Shown: in pieces, positions 1 to 11,271 of the stretch
How positions within the stretch are numbered: the stretch's first letter is position 1
Layout of the letters: each line of letters begins with the position of its first letter
Assembly (NCBI GenBank): GCA_029204225.1
Contig: CM055104.1
Location: forward strand, 45,143,835 to 45,207,834
Direction of reading: 5' to 3'
Source: Diphasiastrum complanatum
Lineage: Eukaryota > Streptophyta > Lycopodiopsida > Lycopodiales > Lycopodiaceae
Length of the DNA: 64,000 nucleotides
The notes under the pieces: model-generated
Seen by the model: only the letters and a program-made list of their open reading frames with translations
Databases searched by the model: none
Told to the model about the DNA's origin: nothing
Translations under genes and position numbers: made by a program

Positions 1-558
1 GGGGGGGCATAGTAGGAGCAAAGGGAGGAGAAGTTGTGACAGCAACAACGAGGAGGGGGAGGGTTGAGATGGTTGTAGCCATTGAATGGGCATCAAGTCT
101 TCATATATAAAAATAGTAGATCCCTTCAAGCAACCTCTTTTATGTAGAATATTTTGATAAAGCAAAGCATCCTTCAAACGTAGAAACACTCTGGTGGATT
201 GGAGCTTACCCACCCAAGTAGTAGATATGACATCCTCTTTGAGGCCAAAGCTGGAATGAATGAATGAAAGCATTTGTCTCAGCCATAATAAGAGATAAGG
301 GATAAGAGCGAAGGATCAAGGGTCAAGGTTAAGGGCTAAGGGCCAAGGATTAAAGGACAAGGATTAAGGACCAAGGGTTAAGGGCCAAAGGAGAAGAACC
401 AAGGGCCAAGACGAAGGGCCAAGGGGTAAGGGCTAAGAGCGAAGGGCTAAGAGTTAAGAGAGGAGATAAGGACCAAAGATTTAGAGCCAAGGGCCAAGAG
501 CCAAGACGAAGGGTGAAGTGTTAAGAATCAAGGGCTAAACGCTAAGGGCTAAGGGGGG

Positions 559-560
<2 letters not shown>

Positions 561-622
<62 letters not shown>
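561..622. repeat. (GA)n microsatellite after a G8 run
   Basis: About 31 GA units follow directly after eight G residues (553-560) inside the 7-bp satellite. GA/CT tracts recur across this window, so they look like a genome-wide habit rather than a local feature. Confidence 0.95.
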
Positions 623-627
<5 letters not shown>

Positions 628-1008
628 TAAGGACAAAGGGCCAAGAGTTGAGTTTCAATGGCCAAGGGCCACAAGTTGAGGACTAAGGGACAAGAGCTAA
701 GAGCTAAGGGCCAAGGACTAAGGGCTAAGGGCAAGGGTTAAGGACCAAGGGTTAAGAGTGAAGGGCTAATAGCCAAGGGCCAATGGCCAAGGGCTAAGGA
801 CTAAGGGCCAAGCAGTAAGGGATAAGAGCTAAGGGCCAAAGATCAAGAATCAAGGGCTAAGGGCCAAGGATTTAAGGACAAGGATTAAGGACCAAGGGTT
901 AAGGGCCAAGGGCCAACACAAAAGGTACTAAAAACTAAGTTTCAATGGCCAAGGGCCAAGGGTTGAGGACTAAGGGACAAAAGCTAAGGGCGAAGGACTA
1001 AGGGCCAA

Positions 1009-1021
1009 GAGAGAGAGAGAG

Positions 1022-1085
<64 letters not shown>
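1009..1085. repeat. (GA)n microsatellite
   Basis: A GA tract of about 77 bp with one GAGCGA interruption near 1023. The flanking satellite resumes on its far side. Confidence 0.95.
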
Positions 1086-1086
<1 letters not shown>

Positions 1087-1185
1087 CAATAAGGACCAAG
1101 GGTTAAGAGTGAAGGTTTAGTGGCCTAGGGCCAAGGATTAAGGACTAAGGGACAAGAGCTAGGTGTTAAGAGTGAAGGGCTATCA

Positions 1186-2494
1186 TCCAAGTGATGGCAA
1201 ATTCCAAGGAATCCCCAAGATGCCAAGCTAAGTTATTCTAAAAGAGCACCTCTCACCCTAGACGGAGGAGGTCCCTGAAGGAAGAGAGAAGGATGAAGAT
1301 GAGAGCCGAGCATGAGAGATGAGAAGCACTAGCTAGGATACAGTTTCAAATCATGTGAGCCTCATGGTGAATTCCAAGAGAAGGAATGACCATGTAGAAG
1401 CTAGTATGTACAGGCATTTGTAATTAATGTGGTAGACCCCTCTTAAATAAGTTAGAGTGGGCCATCTTTTGATGGTGACCTCTAGTGGAGGAGCTAATTT
1501 CACTTGTAATTTGTAAATTGGTGGAATTGCCACTTAGGCTTCACATGGGCAGCCTCTTGGTTTATTTAAGAGACCCCCTCTTTTGTGAGGGAGCTTTACA
1601 TGTAATGTCATTTTGCTCTTGAATTGAATAAGAAGATCTTCCACAAGTTTTTGGCATTCTTGAAGCTCCTTGTTTATGATGGCTTTCTTGAGTGATTCTA
1701 TTATGAGCATGCCCATCCATTCCTTTGAGTGTGGTTGTGGAATTAGATTAATTTTTTGCTTTCTTTCATTATGCAGTCCAATCTCAACCAAGCCGGTCAC
1801 TTCAAAAAAATCTCGACCGAGTCGAGACACCACGAACTGCTATAAAACACTAAAGCACGAAGTCATTTGCACCTCAGTGAGGTGCAAACCTTAAGCGACT
1901 TCTGACGACCGATTTCTAATGATTTTTCTACTCCCATCACCGTTTGTGACGGTCTACCATCCAATCAATCCATGCTCACTCTCACATTCAGTTTCTCCAG
2001 TGTCATCACTCTACCTCACGCACACCAAAAGAGCACCATTAAACAAAACTTTTGAAAATACCTAATCTACCAAAAATCACAACAGTTGTTCAAACTTATT
2101 GCACAAAGACACGATGAGAGGTAGTATAGATGGAGCGCCAATCACGGTTCTAATTTCACTGTGCAGGACATTCAATACTTCAAATACCATTTATTTCATA
2201 CCTCCCTGCCACAACCATTTTCTGCCACACTTTCTTGCAAACCCTTGTTTTATATTGCTCTATTTTCTACTGACCCATCTGCTCAGCTCTTCACCGAGCC
2301 CTGTAGTGCATGTATCAACCGAGCCATCTACGCAGCTTGGAACCAAGCCTTCTCATCACTATCTCGACCAAGCATTTCCATTACCATCTTGATAGAGCAT
2401 TACTGTTACCATCTCGACCGAGTAGAGTCCCATCAAACCTCTATTACAGATCTCGACCGAGCCTCATTTTCTAGAGACCATTAACAGTCTAGTC
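1186..2494. other. Unassigned region with possible LTR fragment and CTCGACCGAG motifs
   Basis: No convincing gene. From about 1355 to 1665 the plus strand has the look of an LTR end: a TATA-like TTTATTTAAG at 1561, then a GAATAAGAAG polyadenylation-like signal near 1626. I found no partner copy in the window. From 1811 to 2461 the near-palindrome CTCGACCGAG occurs three times (1812, 2412, 2452), with related CTCGACCAAG, TCAACCGAG and TCACCGAG copies in between. The first copy runs into GTCGAGAC, so it can form a small stem. Function unknown. Confidence 0.35.
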
Positions 2495-2985
2495 ATGTCT
2501 TCACATCACTCCTCTGGATCTGATGACCCTGAAGCCAACAAGATAGACGTCCACATGGGTAAACTTGACATTGCAGAGATGTTTACATGGTACCAACAAG
2601 CCAATCGGTTCCTACAACAAATAGAATCCCTACTTTGTCTGGCTACCAAAGTCTCTACTTGCTGCACATGGCTTATTCTTCCTACAACACCATAGCCAGA
2701 TCTTGTCAGTTTATTGTTCCTCCAAACCGGAGTTATGTATATAACATATCTCTTTCTGGAGCAGACTTCCATACTTTGGCTTCCCTCGAGGACCGAATGT
2801 AGTCACGAGGACATTGTAGAAGATTGAGATGACAACATATTTCAAGTTTATTGATCCATCTGTTGCAAAGTGGAAGAACAAGGATGAGTACCGGTTTGAG
2901 GCAATCAATGATTTAGCTATGCTTGCTACTTGTGCCTACTTAAAAAAGTACACACAGCGTTACAGAATCAAGATCCTATCGTAAA
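2495..2985 (+). pseudogene. Decayed reading frame, unknown protein
   Basis: A frame begins at an ATG at 2495 with a serine/acid-rich start (SSHHSSGSDDPEA) and runs 66 codons. The sequence stays protein-like after it only if the frame changes twice: a Tyr-rich stretch at 2587-2800, then a Lys/Tyr-rich stretch at about 2820-2980 (DPSVAKWKNKDEYRF and following). This suggests a coding sequence broken by frameshifts. Its far end abuts an LTR fragment at 2979. No family recognised. It may be the 5' part of an old element rather than a host gene. Confidence 0.3.
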
Positions 2986-3470
2986 ACGGCGTGTGGGTGT
3001 GAGCGGTAGCGGAAGCTTGAGAATTGAATGAGACATGTAGGAACGGAAATGCAACAATTAGCAGCAGAACTATTCAAGTAGAAGAATTCATACAGAAGGC
3101 GCAAATGAACGACGTAGTAGTGAGATAAAAATTGCACTCTAATTAATATTGACAATGAGTACAATAGCTTGAAGTAATAACTTCAGCTTGCTGAGCGTGA
3201 TAAAGTTGGCTACAGATAACTCTAATTGAAAGAGAATTTTAATCAACACTTACATAGCTTGATTAAGCTAGTAAATATATTTACAAGTGTCGAGAGAAAA
3301 AAATATCTTACAAGCTTTTAATGTTATTTACGCCAGTCTTTGCATATGTACAAAAGTTGATAACCACTAACCGCCTTTGGGATATTGGTTGTCCAGCTGT
3401 TTTAGGGTTGTTGATAAGTTGGAGACATCGGTCAGCCAATGTAGCAAAAATGCAAAAAGCCAAAAAATCG
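2979..3470 (-). mobile_element. LTR fragment, copia LTR family B
   Basis: Read on the minus strand, this matches the 3' two-fifths of the LTR at 48221-49473: the block around AAGGCGGTTAG, the CGACACTTGTAAATAT block, the CAATTAGAGTTATCTGTAGC block and the final CGATTTTACGACA-like end. Here the terminal TGTCG is changed to TATCG and the (TA)n tract of the other copy is absent. No primer-binding site follows, so it is a 3' LTR remnant or a broken solo LTR. The U3 part is missing. Confidence 0.8.
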
Positions 3471-3479
3471 TATACCTAC

Positions 3480-6082
3480 AATTTCTAGGTTTATTTTGTC
3501 CGGAATAGCCACGTCCTTGACCTCGGCCTTGATTCCAATTGTCTCAATTTAGACTATCGTTGACTTGCTCATGAAATTGTTGAAATGATCCTCGGCTTGA
3601 GTTTCCTTCTCTCGATTGATACCTTCTATGGCCAAATCTTCTGCCTCATCCTCTAACTACAAGAGCTTGATCATAGCCCCTACTAGGATGATTCAGGTTC
3701 TCTTGACGTTGTTCTTCTTGCAAAAGCAATCCACCTAGTTCTGCTTGGCGCTTGGAAAAGCATGGATTTTTTGTCACTTTCATAAAACCAAGTGCTTATT
3801 CACCGCAAAATTGTTTCACAAAATTGGATATTTCTCAATGGCCTTTACATTTCTATCCGCTTGAGAATCTCTTGTGAGTCTTGCTTGTCTTGACACCCCG
3901 CGGTTTGTTTTCCACGTTCATCTTCCTTCCTAGGACTTCAAATACTTGGAAGCGTAACTTGCTTCCAAAGGGTAATGGCCTAAGGTGATCTCGCACCTTT
4001 TCAATAAATCCAAACTTTTGACAGTCTTCCACCATTGTAACATAACGGGAGGACATGAAGGCTGTTCTATGCTAGAGCCGTTTGGTGGTCGTCTTCTGAC
4101 TGGAGGGCTACATTGAGATTGATCTGTATTGAATCTAAGTCTCAATCCCAAAAACATTCTTGATTCATGAGAAAGGCCATGGATCTGCAATATTCGGCAC
4201 TCTCTCGTACGCATAGGTCAACGTTGGATTTATACTTGTGGCCAAAATCCAATACCTACAACCTCAGGTCATCCATTGACGTGCTTTTAGAAATCTCTAG
4301 GATCATTGGCCAGTTGACAACTTTAACACTCGGTCGTTCCGTTGGCCAGGGGTCTCTTCTTTTGATTGGCATATAGAAGAGATCAACCCTCTTCCAAGCC
4401 GGTGCCCTTAGATATTTATGCAACCTTCTGCTATCCTTAAGGATTTATTTCGTCACTCAAGTTGGGGTTGAAACATAGCAATGTTCTCGGCCCTCGTAGA
4501 GTATTGGCTCTGATTAATATCATCTTTTTTGCCTCTCAAATTGCAGAGGTATTTCCTCTCAAACTTTTCAGCTTCTCATGTATCCACCATATAGGGCCTT
4601 GTCTTGACTGATGAGGCTACCCTATGTTGTTGTGGCAGCCTTGCTTGGTACTCGTCTAATGCCTTGGCACCTGTATCACTCTTTCTGGCCCTTTCACTTG
4701 TTGAGGGCTCAGCTTCGTCCGCATTAAAGTCAACAGGTTTGGGCAAGAATCTTCGTGTCTCTAGAAGACCAGCCTGGGAGTCATCATAACCACCAGCGTC
4801 AGTATTAGTCTCAAGGAGCTGGGTGGAGTGTGATCTGACAAAATTGGCATGGAGGTGATAGGTTTAGTAGGAGCAGGGTTAATAAGATTGTACACTGCAT
4901 CGGAGAAATTAAGCTGCTTTAGGAACTCGTTCTGTCGGGCCTTGTACGTCTCAGCAGGTCCTTGATGAGGTCTTAGAAGTCAGCTTAGAGGGGGTTGAGA
5001 GGAGGAGAGTAAAGGAACAGGGTAAGTGGGTATGAAGGTCTGAGAAAAATTAAAAGCAAAATAAGAAGGAGGCTTAAGTTAGGTGGGGGAATAGGAAGAG
5101 TTCCAAAAGCAGCCTCCACCCTCTTGTCGTCCGGTTCCGAGCTTCCATCTAACTACTGAGCTTGTCCATCATGACCATCTGCTTCGTCATCTCCGTCATC
5201 GTCCTTGGGATTTTGACCAGAGATTCATGCCTTGGACAGGCTTATCATCGAACGCTTAGCTGCCTTGGGTATCTATCATAGGTGTGGTGAGGTGGCATTA
5301 GTCAAAAAAACATGGGTTGGTGGGGATGTGAAAGTGGTAATAAAAGAATGATGTTAGTTGTGATGGTGGTTGTGAGGACGATAGATGGAACAATGACTTG
5401 GGTGGTGGTGGTGACCCTAGTTGGTGGGATCTGAATTCCTTCCAACTAATCTTTGTCGTCTTTGTCATCATCTAGCTCAATCAGGTCCGTAACATCAAAA
5501 TAGGTGGAAGTGTCTGTGAGGATGTGGACTTGTTGGGCCTATTCTTGCTGGTCTGTTGCTGTGTCCTTGAGAATGATATTCCCATCTCCCCCCCTCCCAA
5601 AATTTGTGCCTTTGGTGAAGTTGGTGGCATTGGCTTTGTAAGTAGAATGGGGGGAGCTGTCACCGAAGCTTGTTGTGTGGCTTGGAAATCTGTGTCGGTG
5701 CTTGCTGCTATGGATGTGTCAGCTCTATTAGTCCCGTCGATGACATGTGTGAGTGAGGATTATTGTTGGGATGTTGAATCTGACATGGAGCTTGCATCCT
5801 AGGAACCTATTGAGCTTCATGACGTTTGATGAGATGATGTGGCTTGTCTTGTGGCTCATGATTTTTGTTGGAGTTTCTCACCTTCTGACTCTGTATCATC
5901 TATCTCCGTGCTATTTGGAGAACACCTCTTTTCCATCAGTTTGGTTCTTCTCTTCTATTGGCTGTTTCGGGAAGCTTTGCCTTAGAGGTATCAGTTGTTT
6001 TTGTCGTAGAAGATCCTTCAGCTACTGGATCTTGTTGTGAGCCTGATGGTGTTGGTTGCTTCTTGACAATGAGCTTCATGAT
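3480..6082 (-). pseudogene. Long decayed minus-strand reading frame (left part)
   Basis: Read leftward, this is protein-like over about 2.6 kb but has many stops and frame changes. Visible blocks in order: a Gln/Pro/Thr-rich stretch (6080-5940), a second Pro-rich stretch (5663-5480), acidic Asp/Glu runs near 5200, a basic stretch near 4350 (IKRRDPWPTERPSVKVV), an Arg-rich stretch (4214-3930), and near 3530 a Gly/Arg/Gln stretch resembling GQGRGYSGQNKP. The low-complexity, proline-rich and basic make-up fits a retroelement Gag or a transposon accessory protein, but no zinc knuckle or enzyme motif is visible. The frame continues at 10296-10396 and 16712-16856 once the two inserted elements are skipped. 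Confidence 0.4.
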
Positions 6083-8052
6083 TGTGAACTCGAGGGTGAA
6101 GGCCTGTCCTAAGTTCTTAAAGCCAAAAGATCTAATTGGCTTATCATTCACATAAATCTAGTCTCGAATCAACTTAATGAAAATCAAATAAGACTTTGAA
6201 TCAAAACTCAAAAAACATTGCATCACGTAGATTCATTCACACAACAGCGGAAGCATTGAGGGGTCAAGATGGGGAACATCAACTTAACATAGACTTACTT
6301 CATATTCAATGATCTTAATTCCATATCTAGCTTAATAAAAGAATAGAAATTTCTTCATAAGTCTTAATCTTTCCGACATGCAATCATGTTGGATCTTAGA
6401 TTCTTGTTATGCAATCCAAATGGATCTTAGATTCTTGACATAAAATCATAAGGGTTCATAGATTCTTGTCATGCAATCATAACGGTTCATAGATTCTTGA
6501 CATGTAATCGTAAGTGTTCATAGATTCTTGACATGCAACAGTCATGAAGTGACATGCATGGTTATTTGGCAATGCATGGTGTGACATGCAAGCTTCAAAT
6601 CTAACATGCAGGCTTTAGATCTAACATGCAAGCTCTAGATATGACATGCATGGACAATAGGCCATTCATGGCATGACATGCAAGCTCTAGATCTGACATG
6701 CATAGACAAGAGGCCACAGATAGCATGACATGCAAAAGTACTGATCAACCATTCTTACATAAGGGTAACAGTTTCAAGAGCATACCATGGTTTCAAGAGA
6801 AGGTGAAAGTGAGAGAGGGAGAGAGAGAGAGAGAGTGTGTGTGTATGTGTGTTTGTGTGTGATTTGAAAGAGAGATAGAAATCCGAGGGTTTGAGCTCCA
6901 AAAATCCTGCAATCACAAAATAACATAGCATCCTTGAGGTAATGCCTCAATCCTCTTCTCCAAAGCACCTGTACACAACAAACAACAAAATGGCAGAGTT
7001 TCGGTGCAACATCTCTCCATCCTCCTAGTAGAGGGGCGCATTTCCACTTATATAGAGAGTGGGGAGTCCTTCCAAAGTGAATGAGGTGTCAAGTTCAAGT
7101 GCATGAGGAGTGAGGAAGACTCCAATTGGACTTAGGGTGAAGTAGAGTGCATGGATGAGGTGTATTAGTTGGAGAGGGCGAATGGGTGAGGTGTATATGC
7201 TTGGGAGAGTTATTATGGTGATTTGGCATATGAAGTGAGAGTGTAGGAGGGCGCCCCATTCTAGGTGTGAAATAGCCTAGAATGCATGTGAAAAAGTAGG
7301 TGGGAGGTAGGTGGTACAAGGTTCCAACTTGACTTTTAACTACTTATATTTTTTCATGATTACAACTTGGGAATTCACCCAAGGAAGAGCCAAGGTAAAT
7401 GTCCGTCTTGTTTTTGCATAATGTCCATCAGTTCCTAGGCCCTTTTTTTAGAGGTTGCCCATCCTCAATCATGGTCATTGGCACTTATTTTCTAGAGGTT
7501 GCGCATCCTCAATCATGGTGGAAAATGTCACTAGGGTGATCAGACCCTAGGCCTTATCCTGTTCTTTATAGACTCCTCTAAGCCTTCATTATAGACTTAG
7601 TAATAAGCCTTCTTTATAGACTCTGTTGGGCCTTCATTATAGACTTTGTCAAAAGCCTTCTTGATTATTGTCTTTAAGCTTAGAAAGCTTCTTGTTTCAA
7701 ATCTTGTTTCTCCTGGCACTTTGTCGAGTACCTGCACATAACCTCAAAGAGAGGTCAGTCCTTAAGCCCAGAGGGCTTCTTATTCTTGCTTTGATTCTTC
7801 AGGTACGTTCGTGTGTACCTGCACATCCCTTCAAAGAAAGGTCAGTGTTCATACTACCATCAAACATGGTTTATAGAAGATTCTTAGTCCTATAGGTGTC
7901 AATGCATGTTACTCAATTCATTAAAGTAATAAATTCATACAATATCCTAAAAGAATATTGATCATTGATAATTCTATATCATCAAAGTCTAATTGGGTTT
8001 GAAGCTGGGAAAGTCTTTATTACTTAGGAGCAATTTGTCTCTACAAATTACA
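6083..8052 (-). repeat. 3' LTR of the non-autonomous element
   Basis: This 1970-bp copy carries 31-bp tandem repeats (TTCATAGATTCTTGACATGC core) at about 6380-6540, a dense run of CATGCA motifs to 6735, and a (GA)n/(GT)n patch at 6811-6865. It then has unique sequence ending in CTACAAATTACA. It lacks a segment of about 105 bp (starting with the poly-C) that the other LTR has at about 8476-8580. Many scattered base differences from the right copy indicate an old insertion. Confidence 0.9.
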
Positions 8053-8285
8053 CCCCTCCAACACATAAAGCGTTGTCCTCAACGAAAATTTCTCAACTAA
8101 GAGTCTTAAATCTTTCCGACATCTAGCAGGAGTCTTGGTCTTCTTGATCTTTTCCAAGCACTTCTTGCTTTTTGAAACACAAGGCCTCTTAAACGTTGGG
8201 TGAAGCTTTATGTTCTTCTGCATGCACCATACAAGGTCTTCAAGTCAAGTTCACGACATATTATACCATAGCTCTGATAACAAAC
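8053..8285 (-). other. Minimal interior of the non-autonomous element
   Basis: This 233-bp internal domain consists essentially of the primer-binding-site-like sequence (right side) and the polypurine tract (left side). A 60-codon Lys/Arg-rich frame (8223-8041) spans it but runs into the LTR and resembles no gag I know. It is probably incidental, though a short basic leader peptide cannot be excluded. Confidence 0.75.
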
Positions 8286-10295
8286 TGTGAATTCGAGGGT
8301 GAAGGCTTGTCCTAAGTTCTTAAGGCCAAAGGATTTAATTGGCTTATCGTCACATAAAGCTAGTCTCGAATCAACTTAATGAAAATCAAATAAGACTTTA
8401 AATCAAAACTTGAAAAACATTGCATCACATAGGTTCATTCACACAACAACGGAAGCACTGAGGGGTCAAGATGGGCACCCCCCCCCCCCCCGAAGTATTC
8501 TTTTCTTATCATTATGCAAATCCAATTGGCCAATGCCAATTACATATACAATGGATTCCAATAGCGTCTCAGATTTAGGAACATCAACTTAACATAGACT
8601 TACTTCATATTCAATGATCTTAATTCCATATCTAGCTTAACAAAAGCATAGAAATTTTTTCATAAGTCTTAATCTTTCCGACATACAATCATGTTGGATC
8701 TTAGATTCTTGTCATGTAATCCAAATGCATCTTAGATTTTTGACATGCAATCTTAAGGGTTCATAGATTCGTGTCATGCAATCATAAGGGTTCATAGATT
8801 CTTGACATGCAATCATAAGGGTTCATAGATTCTTGACATGCAACAGTCATGAAGTGACATGCATGATCATTTGGCAATGCATGGTGAGCTTCAAATCTAA
8901 CATGCAAGCTTTAGATCTGACATACAAGCTCTAGATCTGACATGAATAGACAATAGGCCACTGATGGCATGACATGCAAGCTCTAGATCTGACATGCATA
9001 GACAATAATAGGCCACAGATAGCATGACATGCAAAAGTACCGATTAGCCATTCTTACATAAGTGTAATAGTGTCAAGAGAATACCATGGTTTCGAGAGAA
9101 GGTGAAAGTGAGAGAGGAAGAGAGAGTGTGAGTGTGTGTTTGTGTGTGATGTGAAAGAGAAATAGAAATCCGAGGGTTTGAGCCAAAAATCCTGCAAACA
9201 CAAAATAACATAGCATCCTTGAGGTAATGCCTCAATCCTCTTCTCCAAAGCACCTGTACACAACAAACAACAAAATGGCAGAGTTTGGATGCAACATCCC
9301 TCCATCCTCCTGGTAGAGGGGCACATTTCCACTTATATAGAGAGTGGGAGTCTTTCCAAAGTGAGTGAGGTGTCAAGTTCAAGTGCATGAGGAGTGAGGA
9401 AGACTCCAATTGGACTTAGGGTGAAGTGGAGTGCATGGATGAGGTGTATTAGTTGGAGAGGGCGAATGGGTGAGGTGTATATGTTTGGGAGAATTATTAT
9501 GGTGATTTGGCATATGAAGTGAGAGTGTAGGAGGGCGCCCCATTCTAGGTGTGAAATAGCCTAGAATGCATGTGAAAAAGTAGGTGGGAGGTAGGTGGTA
9601 CAAGATTCCAACTTGACTTTTAATTACATATATTTTTTCATGATTACAACTTGGGAATTCACCCAAGTGCAATCTTCCTAAGGAAGAGCCGAGGTAAATG
9701 TCCATCTTGTTTTTGCATAATGTCGTCCTTTTTTCTAGAGGTTGCCCATCCTCAATCATGGTGGAAAATGTCACTAGGGTGATCAGACCCTAGGCCTTAT
9801 CATGTTGTTTATAGACTTCTCTGAGCCTTCATTATACATATAGTAATAAGCCTTCTATATAGACTCTATTAAGCCTTCATTATAGACTTTGTCAAAATCC
9901 TTTTTGATTACTGTCTTTAAGCTTAGAAAGCTTCATGTCTCGAATCTTGTTTCTCCTGGCACTTTGTCGAGTACCTGCACATACCCTCAAAGAGAGGTCA
10001 GTCCTTAAGCCCAAAGGACTTCTTATTCTTGCTTTGATTCTTCAGGTACGTTTGTGTGTACCTGCACATCCCTTCAAAGAAAGGTCAGTGTTCATACTGC
10101 CATCAAACACGGTTCATAGAAGATTCTTTGTTCTACAGGTGTCAATGTCTGTTACTCAATTCATTAAAGTAATAAATTCATACAATATCCTAAAAGAATA
10201 TTGACCATTGATAATTCTATATCATCAAAGTCTATGTGGGTTTGAAGCTGGGAAAGCCTTTATTACTTAGAAGCAATTTGTCCCTACAAATTACA
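8286..10295 (-). repeat. 5' LTR of the non-autonomous element
   Basis: This 2010-bp partner of 6083-8052 has the same order of modules. It includes a C-run of about 15 at 8476-8490 starting a segment of about 105 bp absent from the left LTR. The CATGCA cluster is at about 8700-9040. Ends are TGTGAATTCG and CTACAAATTACA. Confidence 0.9.
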
Positions 10296-10396
10296 ATGAT
10301 GCTCATGTTGGGCCTCTTAGGTGGTGCCCCTGTGGTGATAATGTTTGTTTTCTTGAACCCGAATGCTTGGACTTTTTGGAAGGAACTGGTATGTCC
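10296..10396 (-). pseudogene. Middle piece of the decayed minus-strand frame
   Basis: These 101 bp lie between two inserted elements and read open on the minus strand (QAFGFKKTNIITTGAPPKRP). At the ATGAT target site the frame joins directly to the Gln/Pro-rich start at 6082, which supports the inferred pre-insertion order. The right edge carries TSD TGTCC of the copia element. Confidence 0.5.
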
Positions 10397-11258
10397 TGAT
10401 AAATTTTACAGTTTTTAGGACAATAATGATTGTACTTTACAATCATAGAGAGTTATTGGTTGCTTAATCAATGAATCTATCAAGTTCTACACATTAGATC
10501 TTGATCTAGATTCACTACACTTGGATTTAAGCAAGAGCAATGGATCAACACATCATTTTTTAGTGAGAGCGGCTTCACACGTGTGGAGTACTGTCCACTG
10601 TACGGCCTGCACCTGAAACAACAAGTACAATGATACTAGATAGCAATCATGCATAAAAATCACAAGACAAATGACTAGAAATCTCACAAAAGTGTAGAGT
10701 GCAAAAGTCTCATCAATCTTCTTAGCAAAATGATGATCCTTTTATGGATCAAGTACATCCATGAGTCTGGTACAGTCCAGCAGGCCTTCACACGTGTGAA
10801 GTGTGCCACATCACTCATATCTATCCATTTGATCCATCCTTGATCCTTATCCAATAGTTGACCTTCTAGAATATGACTAAAATCCAAAAAGCTAGTCTCC
10901 TAGAATATAGGAATATTCCCTACAAAATAGGATCTAAGGAAAATGGTCAACTCTTATCTTCTAGTACTCTATACACACATGTGAACATCCACTTGCCATG
11001 TGGGAGCATTTACTCATGCACATGCAAGGAAAAGCTAATTTGTAGGTGACTAGTCAACTTGACTAAAAACTAGTCATTTCATGTTCACACTAACTAGAAT
11101 GATACAAAATCAATTTGGATATATACAAACATGAAAAGTACATCCTTTCACACATGGGAACATGCTCCACACGTGTGAAATCATATCATCAACATATTCT
11201 AATGTTTGATCAATATTTACATGAACCAATGTCAAGTGAGAAGTGACAATTTTCAACA
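10397..11258 (-). repeat. 3' LTR of the intact copia element
   Basis: 862 bp. It contains three CACGTG cores in longer palindromic settings, at 10578, 10791 (TTCACACGTGTGAA) and 11170. These are G-box-type sites of the kind plant bHLH and bZIP factors bind, and so are candidate promoter elements of the LTR. Confidence 0.95.
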
Positions 11259-11271
11259 CTCCTCCTCACTT

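Larger units (their letters stand above)
290..1185. repeat. Degenerate 7-bp satellite (AGGGYYA type)
   Basis: About 0.9 kb is built from variants of a 7-bp unit, mainly AGGGCCA, AGGGTTA, AGGGCTA and AGGACCA, repeated head to tail with frequent one-base indels. It resembles the plant telomere unit TTTAGGG in period and GGG core, but canonical TTTAGGG copies are not seen. Two long (GA)n tracts interrupt it. It could be a degenerate telomere-like or subtelomere-derived satellite, or a simple purine-rich repeat. I see no coding potential; the open frame on the minus strand here is a repeat artefact. Confidence 0.8.
6083..10295 (-). mobile_element. Complete non-autonomous LTR retrotransposon
   Basis: Two direct repeats, 6083-8052 and 8286-10295, end in TG...CA and flank only 233 bp. 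The element is bounded by a perfect 5-bp duplication, ATGAT (6078-6082 and 10296-10300). On the minus strand the right copy is the 5' LTR. It is followed by a primer-binding-site-like TGTTATCAGAGC (about 8284-8273, one mismatch to the common copia site), and the left copy is preceded by the purine tract TTGGAGGGG (8061-8053). With no gag or pol, it must rely on another element's proteins. The LTR/interior proportions fit neither classical TRIMs (short LTRs) nor LARDs (long interior). Confidence 0.9.

Noticed and set aside
549-734. Leu/Ser-repeat open frame on the minus strand
   Set aside because: Pure product of the satellite and (GA)n tract; the same kind of frame appears at every GA run (37676-37990, 61524-61757, 63404-63604).
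290-1185. True telomere array
   Set aside because: No run of TTTAGGG or TTAGGG; units are mostly AGGGYYA with frequent indels.
6380-6735. CRISPR-like or satellite array
   Set aside because: The repeats are adjacent and diverged, lie inside an LTR, occur in both LTRs, and the genome is eukaryotic.
8041-8223. 60-codon gene in the non-autonomous element
   Set aside because: The frame spans PPT and LTR edge, is basic low-complexity, and has no homology I recognise.
10684-10887. 67-codon frame, repeated at 16137-16340
   Set aside because: Lies in both LTRs of the same element, with no family signal; its duplication is explained by LTR identity.
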